A stretch of 64,000 nt of DNA from Pseudomonas sp. SID14000 (GCF_002165135.1 NZ_NFZQ01000005.1:281650-345649), one strand, 5' to 3'; positions 46,249-55,043 are shown, counted from the first letter of the stretch. Program-made: numbers and translations. Notes: a model not told the origin generated them from the sequence alone.

Positions 46249-47907
46249 TCACGGCAGACGGGCTTCATCCGGCACGCTGTCGAGCATCAGCCCGCCCGTG
46301 TCCGAGCCGCCCAGTACCACATAGGCACTGCTACAGAACAAAGAGTTCAACCGTTTCATGTCGGCGATCAGCTCCAAGTGTAGCGAACTGGTCTCGATGC
46401 TTTGCACTACCTTGCGCTGCAGGCGGCTGACATGGGCGTGGGCAAGGCGCCGTTCCTGGGCGCGAAAACGGCGTTTTTCCCGCAGCAGCAAGCGGGCGCT
46501 TTCCGGGTCGGCGCTGAGGAACACCGACAAGCCCAGGCGCAGGTTGGCCAGCAGCTGTTCCTGCAAGCCGGTCAGCTCTTCCAGCCCCACCTGGGAGAAT
46601 TCCCGGCGCTGGCTGGTTTTCTGCTGCTGGACTTTGCGCAGCATGCGCTCGATCAGGTCACAGGCCAGTTTGAGGTTGATTGCCAACTCGATGATTTCTG
46701 CCCAGCGGCGGTTGTCCTGTTCGCTGAGGTCTTCACGAGACATCTGCGCCAGGTAAAGCTTGATAGCGCTGTACAGCGCTTCGGCGTCCTCGCCCAAGGC
46801 GCGGACCTGCTGCGGCAAGGCGGTCTGGGTGCCACGCAGGGCACCGAGCATGGCTTCGAGCAGGCTGTCGACGATATCGCCCAGGCGCAGGGTTTCACGG
46901 GATGCGTTGGCCAGGGCCAGGCTAGGTGTTTCCAGCGCCGAGGTGTCGAGGTGGCGCGGGCGTATCTGGCCGTTGCCGTTTTCCCGTTCGGGCAGCAGGG
47001 CGTTGCACAGCCGGCCCATGGGTTTCACCGTGGGCAGCATGATCAGGCAACGCAGTGTGTTGTAGAGCAGGTGGAAGCCGATGACCAGCTCCTGTGGGCT
47101 GAAGGCCAGTGAGTCCATCCAGCCAACCAGCGGGTGCAGTACAGGGATGATCAGCAGCAGGCCGATCAGCTTGTACAGCAGGCTGCCCAGGGCCACCCGG
47201 CGCCCGGCGGCGTTTTGCATGCTGGTGCTGATGAAGGCCAGCAACCCGCTGCCGATGTTGGCACCGACCACCAGACCGATGGCCACCGGCAGGCTGATAA
47301 CTTCGGCCCCGGCCAGGGTCGCGGTGAGCAGCACGGCGGCGAGGCTGGAATAGGAAATCATGGCGAACAGCGCGCCAACCAACGCGTCGAGCATGATGTC
47401 GCCGGTCAGCGAGGCGAACAGCACTTTCACGCCCTGGGCGTGGGTAATCGGCGTAGCCGCCTGCACGATCAGCTCCAATGCCAGGATGATCAGGCCAAGC
47501 CCGATGCCTACCCTGCCCAGCTGGCCGGCCCGCGTCTGCTTGCGCGAGAGGAAGAAGATCACACCCAGGAAGATCAGCAGCGGTGATAGCCAGGACAGGT
47601 CCAGGGTCAGCACCCGGGCCATCAGCGCGGTGCCCACATCGGCGCCGAGCATGATCGCCAGGGCCGGGGTCATGGCCATCAGGCCCTGGCCGACGAACGA
47701 GGTGACCAGCATGGCGGTGGCGTTGCTGCTTTGCACCATGGCCGTGACCAGAATGCCGGCGACGAACGCCAGCGGGCGTTTGTTCATGTTCTGGCTGATG
47801 ATGCGCCGTAGGCTCGAGCCGAATACCCGAAGGATGCCGGTACGCACGATATGGGTGCCCCAGACCAGAAGCGCAACGGCCGAGAGCAGGTTGAGCAGGG
47901 TCAGCAT
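46249..47907 (-). CDS. Na+/phosphate cotransporter family protein with PhoU-like domain
   Basis: 552 residues. Two inverted membrane repeats (QSSN motif at 59-62 in MVQSSNATAMLV and the second half SYSSLAAVLL), then a cytoplasmic helical PhoU-like domain (about 340-552). Similar proteins either move phosphate or respond to it. The ATG at 47907 (MLTLLNLLSA) is preferred over that at 47928, which adds seven residues. No Pho-box was recognised. Confidence 0.85.
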   Translation of the reverse strand: MLTLLNLLSAVALLVWGTHIVRTGILRVFGSSLRRIISQNMNKRPLAFVAGILVTAMVQSSNATAMLVTSFVGQGLMAMTPALAIMLGADVGTALMARVLTLDLSWLSPLLIFLGVIFFLSRKQTRAGQLGRVGIGLGLIILALELIVQAATPITHAQGVKVLFASLTGDIMLDALVGALFAMISYSSLAAVLLTATLAGAEVISLPVAIGLVVGANIGSGLLAFISTSMQNAAGRRVALGSLLYKLIGLLLIIPVLHPLVGWMDSLAFSPQELVIGFHLLYNTLRCLIMLPTVKPMGRLCNALLPERENGNGQIRPRHLDTSALETPSLALANASRETLRLGDIVDSLLEAMLGALRGTQTALPQQVRALGEDAEALYSAIKLYLAQMSREDLSEQDNRRWAEIIELAINLKLACDLIERMLRKVQQQKTSQRREFSQVGLEELTGLQEQLLANLRLGLSVFLSADPESARLLLREKRRFRAQERRLAHAHVSRLQRKVVQSIETSSLHLELIADMKRLNSLFCSSAYVVLGGSDTGGLMLDSVPDEARLP

Positions 47908-48067
47908 GGCGACGGCCCCCTGTTGCATTGGCCCAGCGGGCCAAGAGACGAAGCGTGAGCGTTTGAAGAATTTCTAGTGCTCACTCAAAGCTTTAGTTGT
48001 TTTGCGGAGCTGTCGCCAGCTTCGCATGGCTGCCATTTATTTGAAACACACTCGAAATGAATGATTG

Positions 48068-48115
48068 CCTGTGCCGGCCTCTTCGCGGATTTACCCGCGA
48101 AGAGGCCGGCACAGG
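48068..48115. repeat. Perfect 21-bp-arm REP palindrome
   Basis: CCTGTGCCGGCCTCTTCGCGG, a six-base centre and its exact complement: a complete, unmutated REP hairpin between the Na/Pi gene and TerC. Confidence 0.85.
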
Positions 48116-48144
48116 ACAGCTCCATTTCTGATACCCAGAAATGA

Positions 48145-48178
48145 AAAAAGGGCCCCAAACAGAACGAAGGGCCCTTTG
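48145..48178. terminator. Bidirectional-looking terminator after TerC
   Basis: AAAAAAGGGCCC-CAAACAGAACGAA-GGGCCCTTT; stem with A-run before and T-run after, serving TerC on the minus strand. Confidence 0.8.
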
Positions 48179-48197
48179 TGTCCTGCACTTCCTGATC

Positions 48198-48968
48198 TTA
48201 TTGACCCGGAATGTCCTTGCGCAGTTTCACCGGCTCATGCTCTTTACCTTCCTTGCGGGCCAGGGCGGTGCGCATGCGAATGTTGATGGCTTCCACCGCC
48301 AGCGAGAATGCCATGGCGAAGTAGACGTAGCCCTTCGGCACATGCACGTCGAAAGCTTCGGCGATCAGCACGGTACCGACCACGATCAGGAACGACAGTG
48401 CGAGCATCTTCAGCGACGGGTGCTTGTCGATGAAGTCACTGATGGTGCCGGCGCACAGCATCATCACCAGCACGGCAACGATGATCGCGGCAATCATCAC
48501 CGGTACATGGGACACCATGCCTACTGCGGTGATCACCGAGTCCAGCGAGAACACGATGTCGATGATGGCGATCTGGATGATGGTATAGAAGAACTTGCCA
48601 CCCGCGCCTTTCGGCTCTTCCGGGTTCTCGTCCTCGCCTTCCAGGCCGTGGTAGATCTCTTGCGAGCTTTTCCACAGCAGGAACAGGCCACCGAAGAACA
48701 GGATCAGGTCACGTCCGGAGATGCCCTGGCCCAGCACTACGAACAGGTCGGCGGTGAGGCGCATGACCCAGGTGATCGACAGCAACAGCATGATACGTGT
48801 GACCATGGCCAGGGCCAGGCCGAAGATCCGGGTGCGTGGCTGCATGTGCTTGGGCATGCGGCTGACCAGAATCGAGATCATGATGATGTTGTCGATACCG
48901 AGGACGATCTCAAGCGCGGTAAGGGTAAAAAAGGCAACCCAGATTTCCGGGCTGGTCAGCCATTCCAT
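48198..48968 (-). CDS. TerC family integral membrane protein
   Basis: 256 residues, about seven membrane segments with the conserved acidic motifs EIVLGIDNIIMISIL and DIVFSLDSVITAVGM that bind metal in the TerC superfamily. Family members export manganese or are linked to tellurite resistance. Cytoplasmic linker rich in Glu (LEGEDENPEEPKG). Single gene with its own terminator. Confidence 0.92.
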   Translation of the reverse strand: MEWLTSPEIWVAFFTLTALEIVLGIDNIIMISILVSRMPKHMQPRTRIFGLALAMVTRIMLLLSITWVMRLTADLFVVLGQGISGRDLILFFGGLFLLWKSSQEIYHGLEGEDENPEEPKGAGGKFFYTIIQIAIIDIVFSLDSVITAVGMVSHVPVMIAAIIVAVLVMMLCAGTISDFIDKHPSLKMLALSFLIVVGTVLIAEAFDVHVPKGYVYFAMAFSLAVEAINIRMRTALARKEGKEHEPVKLRKDIPGQ

Positions 48969-48991
48969 GTGTTTTCCTTCGAACGGTAAAG

Positions 48992-49018
48992 GCGACGCGC
49001 CCAGATAAGGGGCGCGTC
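48992..49018 (-). terminator. Hairpin terminator of the citrate transporter gene
   Basis: GCGACGCGCCC-AGATAAG-GGGCGCGTCGC, an 11-bp perfect stem just after the citrate transporter stop; weak T tract on the minus strand. Confidence 0.55.
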
Positions 49019-49040
49019 GCGTCAGGGTGATACGCGTTTA

Positions 49041-50348
49041 TTAAAGACTACTGAACAGCGGGAAAATGCCCATCAGTAGCGCGGCGAGCATTATGCACAG
49101 GCACACCAGCACTGCCCACTTCAAGGTGAAGCGCTGATGATCGCCGAACTCGATGCCGGCCAGTGCCACCAGCAGGTAGGTGGAGGGTACCAAGGGGCTG
49201 AGCAGGTGTACCGGCTGCCCGACGATCGACGCACGGGCCATTTCCACCGGGCTGATGCCGTAGTGGCTGGCAGCTTCGGCCAGTACCGGCAGCACGCCGT
49301 AGTAGAACGCGTCGTTGGACATGAAGAAGGTGAACGGCATGCTCACGATCGCGGTGATCACCGCCAGGTATGGGCCCAGCGCCTCGGGGATTACCGATAG
49401 CAGGCTCTTGGACATGGCGTCGACCATGCCGGTGCCCGACAGGATGCCGGTGAAGATGCCGGCGGCAAAGATCAGCCCGGTGACGGCCAGCACGCTGCCG
49501 GCGTGCGCGGCGATGCGGTCTTTCTGCTGCTGCAGGCACGGGTAGTTGACGATCATGGCGATGCTGAAGGCGATCATGAATAGCACCGGCAGCGGCAGCA
49601 CTCCGGCAATCAGCGCGACCATCAGAGCAGCGGTCAAGGCGCCGTTGAAGTACAGCAGTTTCGGCCGGCGCGCGTCCGGGTACTGCGACACGGTTATTTC
49701 GCTGTGGTCGATGTCGTCGGTGGGCAGATGCAATTCGCCCAGGCGGGCACGTTCGCGCTTGCCGTACATATAGGCGATGGCCAGGATCGCCAGAACGCCG
49801 AACAGCATGGCCGGGATCATCGGCACGAAGATGTCTGACGGGTCCACGTGCAGGGCGCTGGCGGCGCGTGCGGTCGGGCCACCCCAGGGGGTCATGTTCA
49901 TCACCCCGCCGGCGAGGATGATCAGGCCGGCCATGATCCGTGGGCTCATGCCCAGGCGGCTGTACATCGGCAGCATGGCGGCGCAGCAGATCATGTAGGT
50001 GGTGGCGCCGTCACCGTCGAGCGAGACCACCAGGGCCAGTGCTGCGGTGCCGACGGAGACTTTCAGCGGGTCGCCCTTGACCAGTTTGAGGATCTTGCGC
50101 ACGGCCGGGTCGAACAGGCCGGAGTCGATCATCAGGGCGAAATAGAGGATGGCGAACATCAGCATCACGCCGGTAGGCGCGAGCTTGCTGATGCCCTCTA
50201 GCATCATTGGGCCAATCTTGGTGGAAAAGCCGCCGAACAGGGCGAACAGGATCGGTACCAGGATCAGCGCGATCAAGGCCGACAGGCGCTTGGTCATGAT
50301 CAGGTACATGAAGGTGATGACCATGGCGAAGCCGAGGAAGGTCAGCAT
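49041..50348 (-). CDS. Citrate-Mg2+:H+ symporter (CitMHS family)
   Basis: 435 residues with about eleven membrane segments. Family features include LDGDGATTYMICCAAMLPMY, NMTPWGGPTARAASAL and FFMSNDAFYYGVLPVLAEAA. It imports citrate complexed to a divalent metal. The upstream 266 bases (50349-50614) contain no clear control site I can name; regulator genes are not adjacent. Confidence 0.93.
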   Translation of the reverse strand: MLTFLGFAMVITFMYLIMTKRLSALIALILVPILFALFGGFSTKIGPMMLEGISKLAPTGVMLMFAILYFALMIDSGLFDPAVRKILKLVKGDPLKVSVGTAALALVVSLDGDGATTYMICCAAMLPMYSRLGMSPRIMAGLIILAGGVMNMTPWGGPTARAASALHVDPSDIFVPMIPAMLFGVLAILAIAYMYGKRERARLGELHLPTDDIDHSEITVSQYPDARRPKLLYFNGALTAALMVALIAGVLPLPVLFMIAFSIAMIVNYPCLQQQKDRIAAHAGSVLAVTGLIFAAGIFTGILSGTGMVDAMSKSLLSVIPEALGPYLAVITAIVSMPFTFFMSNDAFYYGVLPVLAEAASHYGISPVEMARASIVGQPVHLLSPLVPSTYLLVALAGIEFGDHQRFTLKWAVLVCLCIMLAALLMGIFPLFSSL

Positions 50349-50614
50349 GGCAATACTCCAGGCGTGGCGCGGCGAAAGGAAAGGCGATTCGGGCGGATCA
50401 GCGCGTTTGGCGCTGCGCGGGGAGCATGCGGAGGGGGACTACGGAAAGTCGGGCAAAGGAATACATCAGAATCACCATTGTTGTTGTCGATTGGGCCGGG
50501 CGCGGTGGTTACCGGGTGCCCTGGCTGACCGGTCTTGTGCCGGTAGTGGGGGTATCCTATGAGGGCAAGCTTTCAACCAGCTTTCGCCGAAGCAAAGGCG
50601 ACGAGAGGTAGGTG

Positions 50615-51016
50615 ATGCAGGATGTGACCGAGGGTGGCTGCCATTGTGGTGCCTTGCGTTATCGGCTGGAGGGCGATCTGACTGACATTGCCCACTGCCA
50701 TTGTTCGATCTGCCGGCGGGTCAGCGGCGGGCTGGTGGTGACCTGGCTCACCCTGCCCCGCTCGGGATTCCGGTGGCTGGCTGGCGAGCCGAACTGCTAC
50801 GTGGCGCCGGCCAGTTGCAGCCGTTACTTCTGTGGGCATTGCGGGGCACATGTGGCGTTGGTGACTACGCACAGCCCGGACACGGTGGATGTGACGGTGG
50901 CGACGCTGGACCACCCGGAACGGGTCAGGGCCAACCGGCACATCTGGGTCGGTAGTCGGTTGCCTTGGTTGCATCTGGACGAGGATTTGCCTTCGGAGGC
51001 GGAGGAGAATCTGTAG
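50615..51016 (+). CDS. GFA-family zinc protein
   Basis: 133 residues with the family's zinc-binding Cys: GGCHCGALRY, AHCHCSICRRVSGG and YFCGHCGAHVAL. GFA-fold proteins include glutathione-dependent formaldehyde-activating enzyme and glutathione S-transfer activities; the substrate here is unknown. The ATG at 50615 follows GAGAGGTAGGTG. Divergent from the citrate transporter, followed by a REP pair. Confidence 0.9.
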   Translation: MQDVTEGGCHCGALRYRLEGDLTDIAHCHCSICRRVSGGLVVTWLTLPRSGFRWLAGEPNCYVAPASCSRYFCGHCGAHVALVTTHSPDTVDVTVATLDHPERVRANRHIWVGSRLPWLHLDEDLPSEAEENL

Positions 51017-51029
51017 GCCTTGTGCTGTC

Positions 51030-51136
51030 TGTGCCGGCCCTTTCGCGGGTAAACCCGCTCCCACAGGGACGGCGCAGATTTCAGGTGTTGTACAGATCCT
51101 GTGGGAGCGGGTTTACCCGCGAAGAGGCCGGCGCAG
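51030..51136. repeat. REP pair between convergent GFA and DUF4105 genes
   Basis: Inverted GCGGGTAAACCCGCTCCCAC and complement, with outer GCCGGCCCTTTCGCG and CGCGAAGAGGCCGGC arms. Confidence 0.85.
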
Positions 51137-51142
51137 CAGGCA

Positions 51143-53098
51143 TCACAATTGCAGGCCACCGGCGGCCTTGTGCAGCGCCCGCAGATGCTCGCCCACTTGC
51201 TTGACATTAGCCTCCACCGCCGCAATTTCCCTGGCCCGCGATGGCTCCAGCAGTGCCCTTACCTCTTTGTCCAGGCTCGTGCTCAAGCGCAGCAACTGCG
51301 CCTGACGCTCGCTGCTGACCTGTTCCAGGTGCTTGCGCTCTTGTGGCTGCGGCAACCCGTAGCCCTTGCTATCGAGCAATTCTGCCGGGCGGCTGAGGAA
51401 GCCACTGTTGGCAAGCATCTGCCTGAGGGTCGCATCGGCCTTGCTGACACTGTCATCCTTCAGCGCTGCGGCATTCAGGTAGCGCTGCTTGACCTCGTCC
51501 TGGGCCAGCAGCAGTTGCCGGCGCAAGCTGGCCTGTTCAAGCAGCAGCAATGCGGCGCTTGTGCGCAGGTCGGCCTGGGCGAACCAGCCTCGTCGTTGCT
51601 CGGCGTCCAGAGCCAGCCAGTCTTCGACCTTGTCCTGCTTGATTGGCAACTGCTTCTTCAGCACCTCGAACATGGCCTGGTAACGGTCGCGGTAGGAGTC
51701 GAAGCGATAACCCAGGCGCAATGCCTCGCGGGGGTCGTCGAGCACGCTGGTGTCGGCCAGCCCCCTGCCCTTGAGCACGGCCAGCAAGCCATTGGGCATG
51801 ATGCTGTCGAGGTCGTTCAGGCGTGGGTTGGCGGTGCCGCTGCGCAGCAGTTTCAACGACTCCACTGCGCAGTTGTTGGACAGGAACCAGTAGTTGCCGT
51901 CGTAGCTCCAGTGCATTTCGGCGGCCTGGCGCACCAGGTTCTCGATCTCGTCACGGTTGAGCCGCAAGGGCACCGAGGCCAGGCTGCGCAGTTCGGTCTT
52001 GGTGTATTCGTCGATCACCTGGCCCAGCGGCAGCACGAACAGCCGCGAGGGGTAGGCACCGACCAGCCCGTCCCAGCTGGAAAGCTGCACATCGTTGACA
52101 AAGGCGCGGTACGACAGCACCAGGCTCTGGTCGAGGTCCAGGCGGCAGTCAGGCCCGCGTGGGCGGCCCGGCTTGCAGATCACTAGGCGCAGCATGCTGT
52201 GGCCCCAGCGGCTGACCAGGTTCTGGTTGGCTTCGGCCAACAGGTAGTCCACCTCATAGACCCGCTCGGGGTCGATTTCGCCCAGCGGCTGGCGGGCGAA
52301 GTCGCTGCCGGCATTGATGAACGGCAGGCCCTTGGCGCAGCTGTCCTGTTGCGGTGCCCAGCCGAAGTGCTCGCGCAGGTACTGGTTCAGCGCCGGGCGG
52401 CGGCAGCCGTAGCTCGGGTCGAGGAGGAAGTACTCCATGTTGACCGCGATGTACTCCTTGGGGCTGCTCAGTTCATAGCTGTCAGGGCTGCGCACGAACT
52501 GACCGTTGTGTTGCTCGCGCTCACCGCGTCGGCCCACGTACTGCTGCCAACCGGCCAGGTCGAGCAGGCGCGGGTCGTCGCTGAGGGTGAAGCGGCGCTC
52601 GGCCTGGCCACGGCATGCCTCGGGCAGGCCGACCTTGCCCAACGTACCTTGCTGGCGCTTGCAGCGGGCGATCAGTGCGTTTTCGGCGCTGGGCCACAGC
52701 CGAGCGCGGTCGTAGATATGGGTGAGCTCGTGCAGCACGGTGGCCAGCAGTTCTTCACGCACCGTGCCATGCGGGCGGTTGGTACGCTTGGCGGCTGCAC
52801 TGCCATCGGTGAGGCTGGGCAGCAGGCGGCGATTGAGCTCGAGGGTGGACACCAGCGATGCCTGGCCATAGGCGTCGGCCGGCATGTTGTCGCTCCAGCT
52901 GACCCGCACGCGGCGGTTCAGCTGTTGCTTGAAGCGAGGGGGCAGCTTGCCCAGGGCCTCGTCGAGCAGGGCCTGGGTGGCTTGGGCCTGTTGCGGATCA
53001 AGGCCAGACGCCTGCAGCTCAAGCTGCAGGTCGGCCAGGGCGGGCGTGCCGAGCAGCGTCAGGGCGCAGCCGAGCAGCCAGGCGCGCACGCGGTTCAC
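51143..53098 (-). CDS. DUF4105 (Lnb-N-type) periplasmic protein with zincin-like motif
   Basis: 651 residues with a Sec signal (CALTLLGTPALA); starts with GTG overlapping the previous stop. The N-terminal half has HELTH (123-127) with a downstream Glu in AVNMEYFLLDP (E222), a zincin-like pattern. The middle (about 290-450) matches DUF4105 with RWGHSMLRL (H300) and LSNNCAVES (C410), as in papain/NlpC-like permuted enzymes. The C-terminal 200 residues are helical. Function unknown; cell-wall or protein processing is inference. Coupled to the DUF2388 genes. Confidence 0.82.
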   Translation of the reverse strand: MNRVRAWLLGCALTLLGTPALADLQLELQASGLDPQQAQATQALLDEALGKLPPRFKQQLNRRVRVSWSDNMPADAYGQASLVSTLELNRRLLPSLTDGSAAAKRTNRPHGTVREELLATVLHELTHIYDRARLWPSAENALIARCKRQQGTLGKVGLPEACRGQAERRFTLSDDPRLLDLAGWQQYVGRRGEREQHNGQFVRSPDSYELSSPKEYIAVNMEYFLLDPSYGCRRPALNQYLREHFGWAPQQDSCAKGLPFINAGSDFARQPLGEIDPERVYEVDYLLAEANQNLVSRWGHSMLRLVICKPGRPRGPDCRLDLDQSLVLSYRAFVNDVQLSSWDGLVGAYPSRLFVLPLGQVIDEYTKTELRSLASVPLRLNRDEIENLVRQAAEMHWSYDGNYWFLSNNCAVESLKLLRSGTANPRLNDLDSIMPNGLLAVLKGRGLADTSVLDDPREALRLGYRFDSYRDRYQAMFEVLKKQLPIKQDKVEDWLALDAEQRRGWFAQADLRTSAALLLLEQASLRRQLLLAQDEVKQRYLNAAALKDDSVSKADATLRQMLANSGFLSRPAELLDSKGYGLPQPQERKHLEQVSSERQAQLLRLSTSLDKEVRALLEPSRAREIAAVEANVKQVGEHLRALHKAAGGLQL

Positions 53099-53415
53099 AG
53101 CGCGAGGATGGCTTCAGCCAGTACCTGGTCGCTGGCGTCGCGCGCTTGCGGTACGCGCTCGCGCAGGGTGTTGAAGGCCGCTTCGAGCTGGGCGCCGCGG
53201 ATGTCACCGTTGCTGGCGACGAAGCTGGCGGCGTCGTCGTGGGCTTCGCGCACCACTTTGGAGTCGCGGATCGAGGTGGTGGTGTCAGAGGTAAAGTCGA
53301 TCGAACGGCCAAAGGCCCGCACGATGATATTGCTGGTAGCCACCAGGGTCTGTGCCTGGGCCAGGTCGGCCAGCAGCAGCATGCCGAGGGTAGCGGCAAT
53401 CAGCGGTTTACGCAT
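53095..53415 (-). CDS. DUF2388 small secreted protein (copy A)
   Basis: 106 residues with a Sec signal (LGMLLLADLAQA). Conserved DUF2388 core KVVREAHDDAASFVASNGDIRGAQLEAA and C-terminus LAEAILAL. Stop overlaps the DUF4105 start (GTGA), so it is translated together with that gene. Function unknown. Confidence 0.87.
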   Translation of the reverse strand: MRKPLIAATLGMLLLADLAQAQTLVATSNIIVRAFGRSIDFTSDTTTSIRDSKVVREAHDDAASFVASNGDIRGAQLEAAFNTLRERVPQARDASDQVLAEAILAL

Positions 53416-53451
53416 GGAGCATCTCCGAAAAATACAGGGAGTCAGATGTAG

Positions 53452-53745
53452 TTATTGGACGAGAATTGCCTGCGCCAGTTCCAGATCGCCGACGGTGTGC
53501 CGTGCGCAATTGTGGCGTAATGATTCCAGCGCTGCCTCCAGCCGCGCACCGCGGATCTGGCCGTTGCTGGCAACGAAGGCTGCGGCATCGTCCTGGGCCT
53601 GGCGGACCAGTTTACGGTCGAACGGTGCGGTGGTGACCTGGCTGGTGACATAGCCGGTGATGACCAAGCTTTGCGTGGTGGTATCCATGGCATGGGCGTT
53701 GGCCATGCCAACAACGGAGAACAGCAACGGAAACAGATAACGCAT
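53452..53745 (-). CDS. DUF2388 small secreted protein (copy B)
   Basis: 97 residues with signal (LFSVVGMANAHA). Core KLVRQAQDDAAAFVASNGQIRG and end LAQAILVQ. It has a single extra Cys (HNCARH) not seen in its paralogues. Start chosen at MRYLFPLLF (53745), since the longer frame runs upstream of any ribosome site. 36 bases before copy A. Confidence 0.85.
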   Translation of the reverse strand: MRYLFPLLFSVVGMANAHAMDTTTQSLVITGYVTSQVTTAPFDRKLVRQAQDDAAAFVASNGQIRGARLEAALESLRHNCARHTVGDLELAQAILVQ

Positions 53746-53832
53746 GGGCTCTACAACAGCTGGAAACGTGGTCGGCAACGGTGGGTACGGCTGTGCTGGT
53801 GTGACCAGCACAGCTGAACGGTTCAGCCGGGG

Positions 53833-54150
53833 TCAGAGCGCCAGGATGGCTTGGGCCAGTTGCGCGTCGCTGGCCTGCAGGGTTGGCATCTGCGAGCGGA
53901 TGTGCAGGAAAGCGCTTTCCAGCTTGGCGCCGCGGATGTCACCCTGACTGCCAACGAAGCTGGCGGCATCGTCACGGGCGGCCTGGACGATCTTGTCGTC
54001 ACGGAACGAGGAGGAAATATCGGAAGTTGCATCGGTGGAGGCGGCCACCGCGCCAACGACGGCGTCAGTGGTGACAACGAAGCTGGTGGCGTTTGCGGTG
54101 CCGGCCAGGCTCAGCATCAGGGCGGCGCCAATCAGGTATTTGAGGGACAT
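53833..54150 (-). CDS. DUF2388 small secreted protein (copy C)
   Basis: 105 residues with a Sec signal (ALMLSLAGTANA). Core KIVQAARDDAASFVGSQGDIRG and C-terminus LAQAILAL. ATG at 54150 has AGGAGTCCACGATC upstream. First of the three paralogues; the 304-base spacer upstream holds the likely promoter and a CTAACAG-A-CTGTTAG palindrome. Confidence 0.87.
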   Translation of the reverse strand: MSLKYLIGAALMLSLAGTANATSFVVTTDAVVGAVAASTDATSDISSSFRDDKIVQAARDDAASFVGSQGDIRGAKLESAFLHIRSQMPTLQASDAQLAQAILAL

Positions 54151-54234
54151 GATCGTGGACTCCTGGACTAGGGTCGGGTGGTTCTGTTTATCGGACGCTC
54201 GCACAGCTCGTCGCGGTACTTTTAACAGTGCGTT

Positions 54235-54249
54235 CTAACAGACTGTTAG
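54235..54249. promoter_or_regulatory. Palindrome CTAACAG-A-CTGTTAG upstream of DUF2388 genes
   Basis: Perfect 7-base arms about 85 bases upstream of copy C, overlapping an ACTGT element of the larger cluster. Looks like a regulator binding site; the regulator is unknown. Confidence 0.5.
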
Positions 54250-54381
54250 GCCAAGCGTATCACGCGCCGGTGTTTCTGGATGTTAATGAACAGCGTGCAA
54301 GTAAACTGTGCTGGTATGTTTTCGTATTTTACAAACTGTACAGGTGCGCTTGTAAAAGGCTCTGGCATGCCGCCTGCAAAC

Positions 54382-54414
54382 AAAAAACCCGTTGCAGTCA
54401 CCTGCAACGGGTTT
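54382..54414 (-). terminator. Terminator of the DUF1127 gene
   Basis: AAAAAACCCGTTGCAG-TCAC-CTGCAACGGGTTT; on the minus strand the stem is followed by a T run. Confidence 0.9.
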
Positions 54415-54454
54415 CGGAAATTCGCGGTGCCGGCCGAAGCCGGCAAGCCGGAGC

Positions 54455-54670
54455 TTAGCGCCAGAAAGGCTTGCTCAGCTCTTCGTAACGCTGCGATTCG
54501 CTGATACCGGCGTCGGCCAGCAGACGGGCGTCCAGGCGAGCCAGTTGACGGCGGCTGGCCATGCGGCGCTGCCACAGCAGCAGGGTGGACAGCGCGCGCA
54601 GCGGCAGCGAAGCGTTGGATTGTTGGGCGTTGCTTTCAAAAACCAGACCGGAACTGAGGGTACGTTCCAT
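54455..54670 (-). CDS. DUF1127 small protein
   Basis: 71 residues. The C-terminal WQRRMASRRQLARLDARLLADAGIS is the DUF1127 (YjiS-like) motif, an Arg-rich helix. In other bacteria such proteins bind RNA-related partners or affect phosphate, carbon and sRNA metabolism; role here unknown. Its upstream region is full of ACTGT/ACAGT elements. Confidence 0.87.
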   Translation of the reverse strand: MERTLSSGLVFESNAQQSNASLPLRALSTLLLWQRRMASRRQLARLDARLLADAGISESQRYEELSKPFWR

Positions 54671-55043
54671 GATGTTTCATCCTTCCGCTTATGGCGGGAT
54701 TAGGTAGTGATTTAACTGATGCCAATGATCCTCTTATGTCGTCCATAACAGTAGATACAGTTCGATTGAAAGACGATGGTCCAGTTAACTGTGTAACCCT
54801 ACTGTTGCACTCAAAACTAGCGCAACTGTACTGGTCTGCACTTGTTTGGTGCGTTTTGATTCGGGGAAGGAGATTTCTCGGGCAGGGAGGCGCGAAAACA
54901 CCAGTACAGTAGTACAGATTGTGTTGCAGATAGCGGCAAGGTGTATTGATAGAAGGGTTTGACTGTTATGGCCCATTCGCGGGCTTGCCCGCGAAGAGGC
55001 CGGAACAGCGGAAGCAGGGCCGCCGTTCCGTACCACATCTGGA
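54671..55043. other. 373-base region between DUF1127 and the CoA-transferase gene
   Basis: Contains six ACTGT/ACAGT pentamers between 54748 and 54910, the palindrome CAGTTAACTG (54782-54791) and a lone REP (54970-55008). Presumably the DUF1127 promoter; no gene recognised. Confidence 0.6.
54970..55008. repeat. Single REP element
   Basis: CCCATTCGCGGGCTTGCCCG with a compact palindrome GCGGGCTTGCCCGC. Confidence 0.7.

Noticed and set aside
50461..50500. AAnAAnAA-like Crc/Hfq site in the citrate transporter leader
   Set aside because: AACAACAA is present on the minus strand but about 140 bases before the start, too far for the usual translational block.
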